Positions 1-11,590 are shown, numbered from the stretch's first letter. The stretch: 64,000 nucleotides of DNA from Colwellia maritima (GCF_022669015.1 NZ_JAKKSL010000003.1:479890-543889); one strand, 5' to 3'. Notes: a model not told the origin generated them from the letters alone. Translations and numbers: made by a program.

Positions 1-1215
<1,215 letters not shown>

Positions 1216-1317
1216 TTACCTATAATTGGATGAGATACTTACCCAAATTACCTCAAAATTCTGAATTCGAGTAAAATGTGCTTACCTATAAATTTACTTA
1301 ACTAGTATTGCATGACC

Positions 1318-1569
1318 TTACATATTAAACAATTTGTCACGTTTCCATTGTTCTTTCGTAAATGTTTTCACCGTTACAGCATGTATACTTCCAGCTTTTA
1401 TGGCTTCTGCCAATGCAGCAAACACAACTTGTTGGCGTTTAACACGAGATAATTCACCAAACATATCAGCAACCGCCATTACACTGCACTGTGAACCATC
1501 AAATTTAACATGTAGTTCATCAAGATCTAGCGCATCATTAATTAATTTTTCTATTTCTGTTACTTCCAA
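1318..1569 (-). CDS. ibaG: IbaG/YrbA, BolA-family protein
   Basis: Small BolA-like protein that works with monothiol glutaredoxins in iron-sulfur handling and acid resistance. About 83 residues from a TTG start at 1569 (LEVTEIEKL), which has an AAGGA ribosome binding site at 1575-1581 and matches the family length of ~84. A longer in-frame opening to 1635 would run into mlaB and lacks this fit. Conserved features are SRVKRQQVVFAAL and the C-terminal IHAVTVKTFTKEQW segment carrying the BolA/IbaG histidine. It lies between mlaB and murA, the conserved gammaproteobacterial order. Confidence 0.92.
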   Translation of the reverse strand: MEVTEIEKLINDALDLDELHVKFDGSQCSVMAVADMFGELSRVKRQQVVFAALAEAIKAGSIHAVTVKTFTKEQWKRDKLFNM

Positions 1570-1597
1570 GAGGTATTCCTTAAGCGCGTATTTAAAG

Positions 1598-1912
1598 CTA
1601 AGCGGGATTAACGGGTAAAAAACCGTCAACACCACTTAAGCTAATTAATTTTTTTAGTTTAGCAGGGACACTGCTAAAAGTAAGCTGACAACCTGTTTGG
1701 CTTGCTAGCTCTAATAAATAAAAAAGCCAAGCAAGACCGGCTGTGTCAATTTGATTGACTTGCTGTAAGTCAATCGTTGAAGTTTGCTGATTGATAATCT
1801 GCTTAATACTTTCTTTAGGTAATGTCATCACTGTTTGTCGCGTTAGCTCACCTGCTAGTACGATATTGTTTCCCGTGATATTTAACGTTATATTTTCCAC
1901 AAATATTGCCAC
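1598..1912 (-). CDS. mlaB: MlaB, STAS-domain subunit of the Mla phospholipid transporter
   Basis: Cytoplasmic STAS-domain protein that binds the MlaF ATPase and stabilises the MlaFEDB inner-membrane complex, which moves phospholipids between the outer and inner membranes. 104 residues, the whole protein being one STAS domain. The typical QIDTAGLAWLFYLLELA motif, with Asp-Thr-Ala-Gly at the start of the conserved helix, is visible. Start is GTG at 1912 with AGG about six bases upstream. Position after mlaC and before ibaG supports the call. Confidence 0.9.
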   Translation of the reverse strand: MAIFVENITLNITGNNIVLAGELTRQTVMTLPKESIKQIINQQTSTIDLQQVNQIDTAGLAWLFYLLELASQTGCQLTFSSVPAKLKKLISLSGVDGFLPVNPA

Positions 1913-1988
1913 TTTTACCTAAATGAATTTACTTACTTTTTATTGAAGTGTCGAATGGCTAACTTGTTTGTTAGTCATTATTAGCCAC

Positions 1989-2705
1989 TTAATCTTTAAA
2001 AACAATATCTCGATCACTTTGCTTTTTTAGCAATTCGGTGACATAAGGCAGCCCTTTTTGACGAATAACTCCGCCAAGCTCTGCTTGTTTACTGTCAAGC
2101 AAGCTTACACCTTCAGCAATCATATCAAATGCTTTCCATTCTTCAGTTTGTCTATCTTTTCTTACTTTAAATGAAACATCAATATTATCCCTACCTGTCA
2201 TAATAACACGCGTATCTACAGCGACTATTTTTCTATCGGTAAAATCTTCAGCCGGTGCAAATTCGACAGGTTGTTTATCATATAAGGTAAAAACTTGTGC
2301 ATAGGAGGTAACAAGATATTCTCTAAAAACAGGCACAAATTCTTTTCTTTCTTCATCAGTCGTATTCTTTAATTGCTGACCAATGACTTTAAAAGCAGAG
2401 TATTGATAATTGATATAAGGCATCAACTCTTCACGCACTATCGTTTTGAGAATATTAGGGTCAACACGTATTGCTTGCTGCTCATTAGCAAACCGTTTAA
2501 ATGTTCTCCCTGCAACTTCTTTAATCATTGCATAGGGATCTTTTTGATTAACATCACTACGATGAAAGCCCGAAGACTGATCAATGTCACTACCTGATAA
2601 ACTAGGCTCTTGTGCTGCATTAAAGGCGAACGCATTATGTGCTACTATACTAGAAAATACATAACCTAAATATAACGCTACCTTAACAGATTTTGTTTTC
2701 TTCAT
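1989..2705 (-). CDS. mlaC: MlaC, periplasmic phospholipid-binding protein
   Basis: Soluble periplasmic shuttle carrying phospholipids between the outer-membrane MlaA complex and MlaFEDB. About 238 residues with an N-terminal signal peptide (MKKTKSVKVALYLG, hydrophobic core, AFA) and the MlaC/Ttg2D fold, including PYINYQYSAFKVIGQQLKN and a VSFKVRK strand. I prefer ATG 2705 because AGGAAG (2711-2716) sits five bases upstream. An ATG at 2720 overlaps the corrected mlaD stop (TAATG) and could be used by translational coupling. Confidence 0.92.
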   Translation of the reverse strand: MKKTKSVKVALYLGYVFSSIVAHNAFAFNAAQEPSLSGSDIDQSSGFHRSDVNQKDPYAMIKEVAGRTFKRFANEQQAIRVDPNILKTIVREELMPYINYQYSAFKVIGQQLKNTTDEERKEFVPVFREYLVTSYAQVFTLYDKQPVEFAPAEDFTDRKIVAVDTRVIMTGRDNIDVSFKVRKDRQTEEWKAFDMIAEGVSLLDSKQAELGGVIRQKGLPYVTELLKKQSDRDIVFKD

Positions 2706-2719
2706 TTTTACTTCCTTCA

Positions 2720-3192
2720 TTATTCACTACCACTTCCTTGGCCAAATAAGAATTGCCCTATTAATTCTTCCAAGACTAATCCGGTTTAGTATCTTCAACA
2801 TAATCATTGGGTTTGAGAATCTCTAATGAATCATCCATAAAACCAGGCTGCAAGCCTATATACTGCTCACCCAACAAACCTGCCGTTAATATCGCCACAG
2901 AGGTTGCCTCTGAAAATTGATTATATTGACTATAAATTTCCATCGTAACAACAGGGGTATAGTCCTTTGCATCAAGAGATATATCACTAACTCGTCCAAC
3001 AACCACTCCGCCAACTTTAATAGGTGAGCGTACTTTAAGACCACCAATATTATCAAACTTAGCAAAAAGATTATAGCTATCACTACTACCTGAAATACCG
3101 CTATTAGCCACTTTCAGTGACAGCATAAGTAATGCAGCAATCCCTAAAGCAACAAAAAAACCCACCATTAACTCTACTTTTTTTGATATCAT
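2720..3192 (-). CDS. mlaD: MlaD, MCE-domain lipid-binding protein (single-base frameshift near 3' end)
   Basis: Membrane-anchored MCE protein whose hexameric ring carries lipid out of the MlaFE core. One N-terminal transmembrane helix (about residues 7-27), then an MCE domain with FDNIGGLKVRSPIKVGGVVVGRV and SGLLGEQYIGL-type motifs. The frame stops at 2776 after VEDTKPD, but a one-base loss near 2783-2787 is evident: the next frame continues GLVLEELIGQFLFGQGSGSE to a stop at 2720, matching the DTKSAMVLEDLIGQFLY end of E. coli MlaD. Corrected length about 157. Start is ATG 3192 (MISKKVELMVG) with a GGTGAA site upstream. The indel looks like sequencing error. Confidence 0.9.
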
Positions 3193-3258
3193 GGTTTCAC
3201 CAAACGCCTTTAAAATGTACTTAAAAATCAATTACTAACTCATCAATTACAATGAGAA

Positions 3259-4034
3259 TTATCTTGCAAACATCAAAGCCGTTAAAATAAAATCTAAGGC
3301 TAATACCAATAATGATGATTGTACCACAGTTGACGTTGTCGCCCGTGAAATTCCTTCTGAAGTAGGTTCACAATCATACCCTTTATAAACAGCAATCCAG
3401 GTGACAACGAAAGCGAAAACAATACTTTTAATAATGCCGTTAACGATATCTTTACTGAAGTCTACTTGATCTTGCATCACAGACCAAAATGTACCGCTAT
3501 CAACACCTAACCAATCAACACCAACGAGGTGTGCACCTAAAATACCCACCATAGAAAAGATGGCAGCCAATAAAGGTAAACTGATAAACCCGCCCCAGAA
3601 TCGTGGCGCAATCACGCGACGAAGCGGGTCAACCGCCATCATTTCTAGGCTTGATAATTGTTCGGTTGCTTTCATTAAGCCTATTTCTGCTGTTAAAGCG
3701 GATCCGCTCGGCCGACAAATAATAGTGCTGCAACCACAGGTCCTAATTCACGAAGTAACGATAAAGCCACCATTGGTCCCAGGCTAGCTTCTGCGCCATA
3801 ACTAACTAAAATAGTATAACCTTGAAGTGCCAACACCATGCCAATAAAGCCACCAGAAACAACAATAATAGTGAGTGACATAACGCCAACATTATAAAGT
3901 TGTAACAACAGCAACGACGTTCCTTTACGCACATTAGGAATATGTAACAATGCTGATAACAAAACAATCACAGCACGCCCTAAACCGCTAATTAACGCTA
4001 AAGTATTTTTCCCTAATAACTGCAATTGCTGCAT
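3259..4034 (-). CDS. mlaE: MlaE, permease of the Mla phospholipid transporter (frameshifted)
   Basis: Inner-membrane permease subunit that forms the lipid pocket above MlaF. Two pieces are present: 3693-4034 (ends FVGRADPL) and 3259-3675 (starts [20 protein letters not shown]). Between them the other frame reads [11 protein letters not shown], exactly the family sequence, so one base is missing around 3703-3708 (CGAGC followed by GGATCC). Corrected length is about 258 residues, normal for MlaE. Hydrophobic segments are plentiful, and the conserved region [14 protein letters not shown] and [10 protein letters not shown] close the protein. The gene overlaps the mlaF stop by one base. Function is probably intact in the organism. 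Confidence 0.92.
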
Positions 4035-4876
4035 TAAATTTTTCCTCGAGAATTTAACGTAGTCGCATCATGAATTAATTCTTCACGATAATTGGGTGCG
4101 GCATAATGGAAAGGTACAGGTCCATCCGCTTCCCCTTGCACAAACTGTTTTACTAGAAGAGAGTCGTGTTGCCTTATTTGCTCTGGCGTCCCTTGGCCAA
4201 TAACTTTTTGTTCCGCAATAATATAAATATAATCGGCTATGCTCATAACTTCTGGCACATCATGAGAAACAACAACGGATGACAGCCCCAAGGCATCATT
4301 TAGAGAACGAATTAAACGCACGATAACCCCCATAGAAATAGGGTCTTGACCAACAAAGGGTTCATCATAAAGGATTAACTCAGGATCAAGCGCAATAGCA
4401 CGAGCCAAAGCTACACGCCTTGCCATCCCCCCCGAAAGTTCATTCGGCTGTAAATTACGTGCACCACGAAGCCCAACCGCTTCAAGTTTCATCAACACTA
4501 TTTTCTCTATAATAGTTTCAGGAAGCTGACTGTGTTCACGAATAGGAAAAGCAATATTGTCATAAACACTCATATCAGTAAAAAGTGCGCCACTTTGAAA
4601 CAACATACTCATTCGTTTACGTGTTTCATATAACTCCTTTCTAGAAAGCTGAGGAATGTCCTTCCCTGCAAATAATATTTGTCCTGACTGAGGACGAATT
4701 TGACCACCAATTAAACGCAACAACGTAGTTTTACCAATACCACTTGGTCCCATAATCGCGGTAACTTTTCCTTGCGGGATAGACAAACTAATATCATTAT
4801 AAATTACGCGTTCACCTCGTTTAAAGGTAAGGTTATTTATCTCAACTATGCTTGTATTACTTTCAATTTCTATCAT
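4034..4876 (-). CDS. mlaF: MlaF, ATPase of the Mla phospholipid transporter
   Basis: Cytoplasmic ABC ATPase that drives MlaFEDB. Walker A is GPSGIGKTT, the signature is [16 protein letters not shown], Walker B is [13 protein letters not shown], and the switch His lies in VVSHDVPEV. The C-terminal tail ADGPVPFHY matches the MlaF extension that reaches across the dimer and contacts MlaB. ATG 4876 (MIEIESNTS) gives 280 residues, close to E. coli 269. An in-frame ATG at 4930 would add 18 residues with no counterpart I recognise. First gene of the mla operon, divergent from yrbG; about 170 AT-rich bases lie between. Confidence 0.93.
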   Translation of the reverse strand: MIEIESNTSIVEINNLTFKRGERVIYNDISLSIPQGKVTAIMGPSGIGKTTLLRLIGGQIRPQSGQILFAGKDIPQLSRKELYETRKRMSMLFQSGALFTDMSVYDNIAFPIREHSQLPETIIEKIVLMKLEAVGLRGARNLQPNELSGGMARRVALARAIALDPELILYDEPFVGQDPISMGVIVRLIRSLNDALGLSSVVVSHDVPEVMSIADYIYIIAEQKVIGQGTPEQIRQHDSLLVKQFVQGEADGPVPFHYAAPNYREELIHDATTLNSRGKI

Positions 4877-5103
4877 TAAAATCCATGGCGCGCGATTGAT
4901 TATTACCAATTTTACCTGAGCACCTAACATTCTTCACTAGAAATTAACGATTTAATGGATAATAAATGTCAAAAAATGTTAGAAAATGTAAAAAAAAATC
5001 TTTTTTGTGCTTTATTTTACTTATTTGCCTTTAATTTCATTAATTACTTTTTTTTTTGATCAACAAACAGCGACAATTTAGCTCCGAAAAATTGGAGTCA
5101 TAA

Positions 5104-6089
5104 ATGTTAGTACACATTGTAATTTTATTAGTTGCCTTTATCGCACTCGTATGGAGTGCCGATAAATTCGTTTTAGGTGCCTCATCATTAGCAAGAAACC
5201 TAGGTGTTTCACCCATGATCATAGGATTAACTATTGTTGCCATGGGATCTTCCGCCCCAGAAATGATGGTGGCAGCGGCAGCGTCACTGCAAGGTAACCC
5301 AGATACCGCTATTGGCAATGCCATTGGTTCTAATATTACGAATATAGCCTTAGTATTAGGAATAACTATATTAATAAAGCCTTTAGTTGTTTCTTCTTCC
5401 ACGATAAAGCAAGAGTTACCCTTTTTATTACTACTAACTCTCTTGACCTATTGGATACTTTCAGACAATTTCTTTAGCTTTACTGAAGGTGTAGCCTTGA
5501 TGATCAGCTTTTTTGGTTTTATCGCTTTATTATTAATTAAGGCATTAAAACAACGTAAAAACCAAAATAATAACGATCTAATGATTATTGAAGCAGAACA
5601 AGAACTCCCTGCCCCCACAACGACGGGAAAATCCATTTTTTGGCTAATAATGGGAATAACCCTATTGATAATAAGCGCCCATTTCCTTGTGGAATCCGCT
5701 GTTTTTATTGCAAAAGCGTATGGCATTAGCGATCTAGTTATTGGGTTAACTATTATTGCGATAGGAACGAGTTTACCGGAGTTAGCAGCAAGTGTAGCCA
5801 GTATATTGAAGAAAGAAGACGACTTAGCCATGGGTAATATTGTCGGCTCAAATATATTTAATATTCTAGCCGTGTTACCTTTTTTGGTATTATAGCACCA
5901 GGGTTGATTAACCCCGAAGCGTCATTTAGAGATACACCTATCATGATAGCGGTGACTGGTTTACTATTTGTATTATGCTTTAGTCGAAAGCTTGGCTACT
6001 TTAGGTTAACTCGCTTAAAAGGCGCATTACTAGTGATATGTTTTTTTGCTTATCAAGTGTTACTTTTTAGTCAAACGACTATCAACTAG
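5104..6089 (+). CDS. yrbG: YrbG-type calcium/sodium:proton antiporter (frameshifted)
   Basis: Inner-membrane exchanger of the CaCA family. Two homologous halves are visible: GLTIVAMGSSAPEMMVA near residue 45 and GLTIIAIGTSLPELAAS near residue 220, the duplicated alpha-repeats with the ion-binding acidic residue. The frame stops at 5895 in a run of six T (5880-5885). With seven T it reads on as FFGIIAPGLINP to a stop at 6089, giving about 328 residues against 325 in E. coli. The missing T is a typical homopolymer error. In E. coli yrbG also sits between mlaF and kdsD, divergent from mla. Confidence 0.92.
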
Positions 6090-6120
6090 CCCAATCAACA
6101 AAAATAATTTAAGTCAAACC

Positions 6121-7086
6121 ATGAAGAATTTTAAAGAAATCGCTAAAAACGTAATAAACATTGAACAACAAGCGATTGCAGAATTATTGCAATATATTGA
6201 TGATAATTTTGAAAAAGCCTGCCACATAATGTATCAATGCCAAGGCCGTGTTATCGTTATTGGTATGGGAAAATCAGGTCATATAGGCGGTAAAATTGCA
6301 GCCACATTAGCCAAGACTGGCACCCCAGCCTTTTTCGTTCATCCCGGCGAAGCAAGTCATGGTGATTTAGGTATGATCACTAAAGATGATGTGGTGTTAA
6401 CCATTTCCAACTCAGGCGAAACGGGCGAAGTGTTAGCGATAATCCCCGTAATAAAGCGCATTGGTGCCAAGCTTATTTCTATGACAGGCAATACAAGCTC
6501 TACCTTAGCAAAATTAGCCGACACACATGTTTGCATTAAAATCACAACGGAAGCCTGTCCGTTAGGATTAGCGCCTACATCAAGTACAACAGCAACCTTG
6601 GTTATGGGAGATGCAATGGCTGTTGCCTTACTCAATGCGCGTGGTTTTACCGCTGATGACTTTGCTTTATCCCATCCAGGGGGCAGTTTAGGAAAACGTT
6701 TATTACTGCGTTTAAGCGATATTATGCATCAAGGGGAGCGTTTGCCTGTGATTTCTGAAAATGCGCTAATCAAAGAAGCTTTAGTTGAAATGTCATTAAA
6801 AGGCCTAGGAATGACTGCAATTGTTAATGCTAAAAATCAACTTGTTGGGTTATTTACCGATGGTGATTTACGCAGAATTCTTGACCTTCAAATCGACATA
6901 CATCAAGATAAAATAACAACCGTTATGACCAAATCGCCTACGGTGGCACAAGCCGATATGCTAGCAGCACAAGCCCTTAATATTATGGAAGATAAAAAGA
7001 TTAATGGTTTGATCATAGTAGATGAACATCATTCACCTATCGGAGCAATGAACATGCATGATTTGCTAAGATCAGGAGTACTCTAA
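6121..7086 (+). CDS. kdsD: KdsD, D-arabinose 5-phosphate isomerase
   Basis: Converts ribulose 5-phosphate to arabinose 5-phosphate, the first step toward Kdo for the LPS inner core. About 321 residues: an N-terminal SIS domain (GMGKSGHIGGKIAATLAKTGTP, HPGEASHGDLGM, ISNSGETGEV) and two C-terminal CBS domains (FTDGDLRRIL and the end MHDLLRSGVL). I choose ATG 6121 (MKNFKEIAK) because homology begins there. An in-frame opening from 6046 overlaps yrbG and looks non-coding. No strong ribosome binding site is visible, so coupling to yrbG is possible. kdsC follows with no gap. Confidence 0.94.
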   Translation: MKNFKEIAKNVINIEQQAIAELLQYIDDNFEKACHIMYQCQGRVIVIGMGKSGHIGGKIAATLAKTGTPAFFVHPGEASHGDLGMITKDDVVLTISNSGETGEVLAIIPVIKRIGAKLISMTGNTSSTLAKLADTHVCIKITTEACPLGLAPTSSTTATLVMGDAMAVALLNARGFTADDFALSHPGGSLGKRLLLRLSDIMHQGERLPVISENALIKEALVEMSLKGLGMTAIVNAKNQLVGLFTDGDLRRILDLQIDIHQDKITTVMTKSPTVAQADMLAAQALNIMEDKKINGLIIVDEHHSPIGAMNMHDLLRSGVL

Positions 7087-7669
7087 GTGAATAAGAACAT
7101 AAACGCTCGGCCAAAAATGCTTGTTAAAACTCTTTATGGAGACATCTCAAAGGGTGTATTTGAACGCGCAAAAAAAATAAAATTATTAGTATGTGATGTT
7201 GATGGCGTTTTCTCTGACGGTCGAATTTACTTGGGCAACGACGGCGAAGAACTAAAAGCATTTCACACCAAAGATGGCTTTGGCATCAAAGCACTTGGCA
7301 ATAGTGGTGTGGATGTTGCCATCATCACGGGTCGTCGTTCTGCCATTGTCGCTAATCGTATGTCTGCTTTGAATGTAAAGCACATAGTACAAGGACAGGA
7401 AAATAAGCTACCAAAGACTTAAACACTTAGCAAAACAACTTAACCTGGCGCCTGATGAAATAGCTTATATTGGCGACGACATACCTGATTTAGCCTGTAT
7501 TATATACGTAGGTTTAGGAATTGCGGTCTCTGATGCCCATCCGGGCGTGTCGATAAAAGCTGATTACACCACATTTACCCAGGGTGGCTTTGGCGCGGTT
7601 CGCGAAGTTTGTGACTTAATAATGCAATCACAAGGCGCACTTGACGATGCAACGGGCGCGAGTATATGA
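7087..7669 (+). CDS. kdsC: KdsC, Kdo-8-phosphate phosphatase (frameshifted)
   Basis: HAD-family phosphatase that releases Kdo from Kdo-8-P. The N-terminal part has the nucleophile motif LLVCDVDGVFSDG and the threonine loop IITGRRS. The frame stops at 7422, but the next frame carries RLKHLAKQLNLAPDEIAYIGDDIPDL, with the GDD motif of HAD motif IV, to TGA 7669. One extra A in the run 7413-7415 explains the break: removing it gives NKLPRLKHL, the right spacing against E. coli NKLIAFSDLL. Corrected length about 193. GTG start at 7087 directly after the kdsD stop; the end overlaps lptC by ATGA. Confidence 0.92.
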
Positions 7670-8316
7670 CCCGCACAACTTTTTTAACTTTTTTAATCTT
7701 AGTACTGGGTGCAATGGCTTACGGTATTATTGAGTGGCGACAGTCAACAATACTACCTGATGAAACTATTGAAAGTAAACTCACCCCTGATTTTATAGCA
7801 GAAGCACTAAAAACAGATATCTACACTAAATCTGGACAGCTTTCCCACGTCATCGTTGCTGATCGTATGGAGCATTACGCAAAGCTTGAAGTAACTCACT
7901 TTGAATTACCAAATTATACCTTATATCCACAAAACAGCTCAGCAAAAACGAGTAAACCTAGCACGTTAAGTACTGATGATTCCAAAGATAAGCCCCCCTT
8001 AACGGCTCAACCTGAAAAAAATGCGCTACCGTGGAATATTAGTGCAAAAGAGGCAACACTTTATAAAAACAATAGGGTTATTTTAAATCATCGCGTACAC
8101 TTAAGCGCAACCGATGAAAATAGCTTAATACAAGAAATACATTGCAAGTATTTAGAACTCGACTTAAATACCAATATTATCAGCTCCGATCAAACCGTGA
8201 TGGTACAAGGGAAGGACTTCACTATGTATGGCTCTGGCCTGATAATTGACTTAAACACTAAACAGATGACATTAACTGAACATGTACGTACTATTTATAA
8301 AAAGAACAATAGTTAA
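7666..8316 (+). CDS. lptC: LptC, LPS export bitopic membrane protein
   Basis: Single-pass inner-membrane protein that passes LPS from LptB2FG to LptA. A hydrophobic N-terminal anchor (about residues 5-22, LTFLILVLGAMAYGI) is followed by a periplasmic beta-jellyroll domain with the ending SGLIIDLNTKQMTLTEHVRTIY typical of LptC. At 216 residues it is longer than E. coli LptC (191). The extra length is a polar Ser/Thr/Lys/Pro-rich insertion at about residues 85-118. Start overlaps the kdsC stop (ATGA), so translation is probably coupled. Confidence 0.9.
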   Translation: MTRTTFLTFLILVLGAMAYGIIEWRQSTILPDETIESKLTPDFIAEALKTDIYTKSGQLSHVIVADRMEHYAKLEVTHFELPNYTLYPQNSSAKTSKPSTLSTDDSKDKPPLTAQPEKNALPWNISAKEATLYKNNRVILNHRVHLSATDENSLIQEIHCKYLELDLNTNIISSDQTVMVQGKDFTMYGSGLIIDLNTKQMTLTEHVRTIYKKNNS

Positions 8317-8323
8317 TCCCTTG

Positions 8324-8833
8324 ATGGCTATTAAAAAAATCAGTAAAAGCTTACTCATTGGCTCATTGCTTTATGGGTTAACAACACCTGTAATCGCGGC
8401 AAAAAAAGATCTGACACAAGAGATCACGATAAAATCAAAGCGCCAATCAGCTGATTTAAAAAACAAAATTGCAAGCTATTTAGATGATGTAAGTATAAGC
8501 CAAGGTACCATTTCTATCGTGGCAGATATTGTGCAAGTTTATAGTGGTATTGATAGTAATACCAAAGAAAAATCAGACACTTATCTTGCTAAAGGTCAAC
8601 CCGCTATTTTTAAACAAGCCTTAGAAGACGGTAGTCTAATCACCTTACAAGCCAATGAAATAAAATACCAACCAGATCTCCACATCATCACGGTTTCAGG
8701 CAATGCACAAGTTAAACAGGCCGGCAGCAAAGTCACTGGTGAAACAATAACTTACAACACGTTAAGCGAAAAGCTTGAAGCCATAAGTAGAAATGATGAC
8801 TCTGTAACCACTATTTTACAGCCACTCAAATAA
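8324..8833 (+). CDS. lptA: LptA, periplasmic LPS bridge protein
   Basis: Forms the periplasmic beta-jellyroll filament that carries LPS from LptC to LptD. About 169 residues from ATG 8324 (MAIKKISKSLL): signal peptide ending near TPVIAAKK, then the OstA-like repeats (IKSKRQSADLKN, GTISIVADIVQVY, KVTGETITYNTLSEKLEA). A longer in-frame opening from 8282 would overlap lptC and place residues before the signal peptide, so I reject it. Upstream spacing is seven bases from the lptC stop and no clear ribosome binding site is seen. lptB follows. Confidence 0.9.
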   Translation: MAIKKISKSLLIGSLLYGLTTPVIAAKKDLTQEITIKSKRQSADLKNKIASYLDDVSISQGTISIVADIVQVYSGIDSNTKEKSDTYLAKGQPAIFKQALEDGSLITLQANEIKYQPDLHIITVSGNAQVKQAGSKVTGETITYNTLSEKLEAISRNDDSVTTILQPLK

Positions 8834-8869
8834 AAGCTCAGCAAGATAAAAAAGACAATGATGGTAACC

Positions 8870-9622
8870 ATGAATAGTACTGAAAATACGCCAATAGAAT
8901 CAACCTTGATAGCCCAAGGATTATCTAAGTCTTATAAAAATAATAAAGTAGTAAAAAGCGTTAGTTTAACAGTAAAAGCAGGCCAAATCGTAGGTCTCCT
9001 TGGTCCTAACGGAGCAGGAAAAACCACATCTTTTTATATGATTGTTGGTTTAGTACCCAATGACGATGGTCAAATTATTCTTAACAATGAGGATGTCACC
9101 CTTGCACCCATGCATGAACGTGCACGCCGTGGCATAGGTTACTTACCCCAAGAAGCATCTATTTTTAGAAAGCTTACCGTCACTGACAACATTATGGCAA
9201 TTCTGCAAACAAGAAAAGACCTTAATGAACACGATAGACAGGGTAAGCTTGAACATTTACTAGAAGAATTTAACATAAGTCATATTAAAGATAACTTAGG
9301 TATGAGTTTATCTGGTGGCGAAAGAAGACGTGTAGAAATTGCTAGGGCTTTAGCCGCTGAACCGCAGTTTATATTGCTTGACGAACCCTTCGCCGGGGTT
9401 GATCCAATCTCAGTTGGCGACATCAAAAAAATTATTATACATCTTAAAAATCGCGGTATTGGTATCTTAATTACCGATCATAATGTGCGTGAAACACTTG
9501 ATGTATGTGAGCATGCTTACATTGTTAGCCACGGAGAAATTATTGCCGAAGGTGACGCGAATCAAATTCTTGCAAATCAAAAGGTAAGAGATGTATACCT
9601 TGGCGAACAATTCACGCTATAG
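8870..9622 (+). CDS. lptB: LptB, ATPase of the LPS transporter
   Basis: Cytoplasmic ABC ATPase powering LPS extraction by LptB2FG. Walker [15 protein letters not shown]-loop region [14 protein letters not shown], signature [16 protein letters not shown], Walker [14 protein letters not shown] and switch His in [10 protein letters not shown] are all present. About 250 residues from ATG 8870; an ATG at 8858 (four residues longer) is equally possible from sequence alone. E. coli LptB is 241 residues. Ends VYLGEQFTL. Last of the kdsD-lptB run; a 96-base gap separates it from rpoN. Confidence 0.94.
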   Translation: MNSTENTPIESTLIAQGLSKSYKNNKVVKSVSLTVKAGQIVGLLGPNGAGKTTSFYMIVGLVPNDDGQIILNNEDVTLAPMHERARRGIGYLPQEASIFRKLTVTDNIMAILQTRKDLNEHDRQGKLEHLLEEFNISHIKDNLGMSLSGGERRRVEIARALAAEPQFILLDEPFAGVDPISVGDIKKIIIHLKNRGIGILITDHNVRETLDVCEHAYIVSHGEIIAEGDANQILANQKVRDVYLGEQFTL

Positions 9623-9718
9623 TTAACACAGAGATTTAAAACTTAGACTATGCTTACATTATGATGATGAAAGTTTAATTAAGTAAATAACATTATTAAT
9701 AGGAATTAGAAAACGTAG

Positions 9719-11241
9719 ATGCGCCCAACTCTGCAGCTCCGAATAGGACAACACCTAACCATGACGCCACAACTGCAACAAGCGATTAAGCTGTTGCAGT
9801 TGTCAACGTTAGAACTTCAGCAAGAAATTCAAGAAGTGCTTGAAAGTAATCCTCTTCTTGAAGTTAATGAGCAACAAGCATCTGATGCCAACGCTGATAA
9901 TGATTCGAATAACAATTCAGAGAACCTTGAAGAAGCGTTTTCGGCGACAATTTCTGAAAAAACAGCCACGGATGGTAGTGAAGATTCCTCTGCAACGATT
10001 GATGAAATTAGCACAACAGAAGCCATGGAAAAAAATGATATTCCTGAAGAGTTAAATATCGATACTACCTGGGAAGAGAGTTACAGTGCAGGAACATCGA
10101 ATACAGGCGCAATAAGTAGCCCAGGTGAAGATTACACTTATCAAGGTGAAACAAGCGACTCAATTCAAGATCATCTTTTATGGCAAATGGAGTTAACCCC
10201 TTTTTCTGAAACCGATAGAGCTGTTGCGATAGCTATTATTGAAGCCGTCGATGATGCCGGTTATCTAACGGTACCAAGTGAAGAGATTTTAGAAAGTGTT
10301 GGTATTGAAGGGCCGGAACTTGATGAGGTAGAAGCAGTATTAAAACGTATTAATGTCTTCGATCCTATTGGTGTTGCTGCTCGCTCAATTGCGGATTGCT
10401 TACTGATACAATTGAATCAATTTGATCCTGCGACCCCCTTTTTAAATGAAAGTAAATTGGTCATCAAAGAACATATTGATCTACTCGGCAATCGAGATTA
10501 TCGCCAACTCATGCGTAAAACTCGTCTTAAAGAAGATCAATTACGTGAAGTAATGCGGTTAATTCAAAGCTTAAACCCGCGACCTGGTGATGTTATTGCT
10601 AAAAATGATGATCAATATGTTATTCCTGATGTGTCGGTAGAGAAAAAAATGGTCGTTGGGTAGTAGAATTAAACCCTGACACGGCCCCCAAACTGTCGGT
10701 AAATCAACAATATGCGGCCATGACTAAAACCACGAAATCGTCCAACACCGATGGGCAATTTATACGTGCCAACTTACAAGAAGCCAAGTGGTTTATTAAG
10801 AGCTTAGAGTCACGTAATGACACCTTATTAAAAGTGTCTAATTGTATCGTCCAACGTCAGCAAGGCTTCTTCGAACATGGCGCTGAAGCTATGCGTCCCA
10901 TGGTGTTAAATGATATTGCTGAAGCAGTAGATATGCACGAGTCTACTATTTCTCGTGTTACTACCCAAAAATACATGCACACTCCTCGAGGTATTTTCGA
11001 ATTAAAATACTTTTTTTCAAGTCATGTTAGCACTGAAAATGGCGGCGAATGTTCATCAACCGCCATTCGTTCTTTAATTAAAAAACTCATTTTAGCGGAA
11101 ACACCTGCTAAGCCGCTAAGTGATAGTAAAATGGCTGACTTACTAGCCGAGCAGGGAATTAACGTTGCGAGACGAACCATAGCCAAATATCGAGAATCTT
11201 TGTCTATTCCACCGTCAAATCAACGCAAGAGTTTATTATAA
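9719..11241 (+). CDS. rpoN: RpoN, RNA polymerase sigma-54 (frameshifted)
   Basis: Alternative sigma factor needing AAA activators for open-complex formation. Region I is Gln/Leu-rich ([22 protein letters not shown], residues 15-36), followed by an acidic, low-complexity region II (about 50-115), the core-binding domain, and a C-terminal RpoN box, [12 protein letters not shown]. The frame breaks in an A run near 10642-10648: seven A give a stop at 10663, eight would read [18 protein letters not shown] into the downstream piece. Corrected length about 507. Followed by hpf, ptsN, rapZ and ptsO, the standard rpoN cluster. Confidence 0.94.
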
Positions 11242-11284
11242 CAGCTATTGTACTAGCTCAATTTAGATAATAAGGATCGAACTT

Positions 11285-11572
11285 ATGCAAATTAACCTTA
11301 CTGGCCACCATGTAGACCTAACTTCATCATTACGCGATTACGTTAATACAAAATTTGATAAATTAGAACGACATTTTGATCACATCACTAATGTGCATGT
11401 GGTACTGACGGTGGAAAAGTTAGATCAAAAGGCAGAAGCCACAGTACATCTGAAAGGCAGCGAAATTCATGCCTCTGCAGTCAATGCTGATATGTATACA
11501 TCAATAGATACTTTAATTGATAAATTAGATCGTCAAGTGCTCAAATATAAAGGCAAGCTATCTCAACATTAG
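11285..11572 (+). CDS. hpf: HPF, short-form ribosome hibernation promoting factor
   Basis: Binds the 30S decoding region and promotes 100S dimers in slow growth. 95 residues, the short-HPF length, covering a single S30AE domain (MQINLTGHHVDLTSSLRDYV, HVVLTVEKLDQKAEATVHLKG). A good AAGGA ribosome binding site lies eight bases before ATG 11285. It sits between rpoN and ptsN as in E. coli (yhbH). Confidence 0.94.
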   Translation: MQINLTGHHVDLTSSLRDYVNTKFDKLERHFDHITNVHVVLTVEKLDQKAEATVHLKGSEIHASAVNADMYTSIDTLIDKLDRQVLKYKGKLSQH

Positions 11573-11590
11573 CGCTACAATATAAAAATT

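Noticed and set aside
4931..5103. Small RNA or gene in the mlaF-yrbG gap
   Set aside because: Only AT-rich sequence with A and T runs, consistent with divergent promoters; no stable hairpin or ribosome binding site.
9719..11241. Programmed ribosomal frameshifting in rpoN, pilQ or mrcA
   Set aside because: Breaks occur in both directions in 20 unrelated genes with no shared slippery heptamer or downstream structure. Homopolymer error explains them better.
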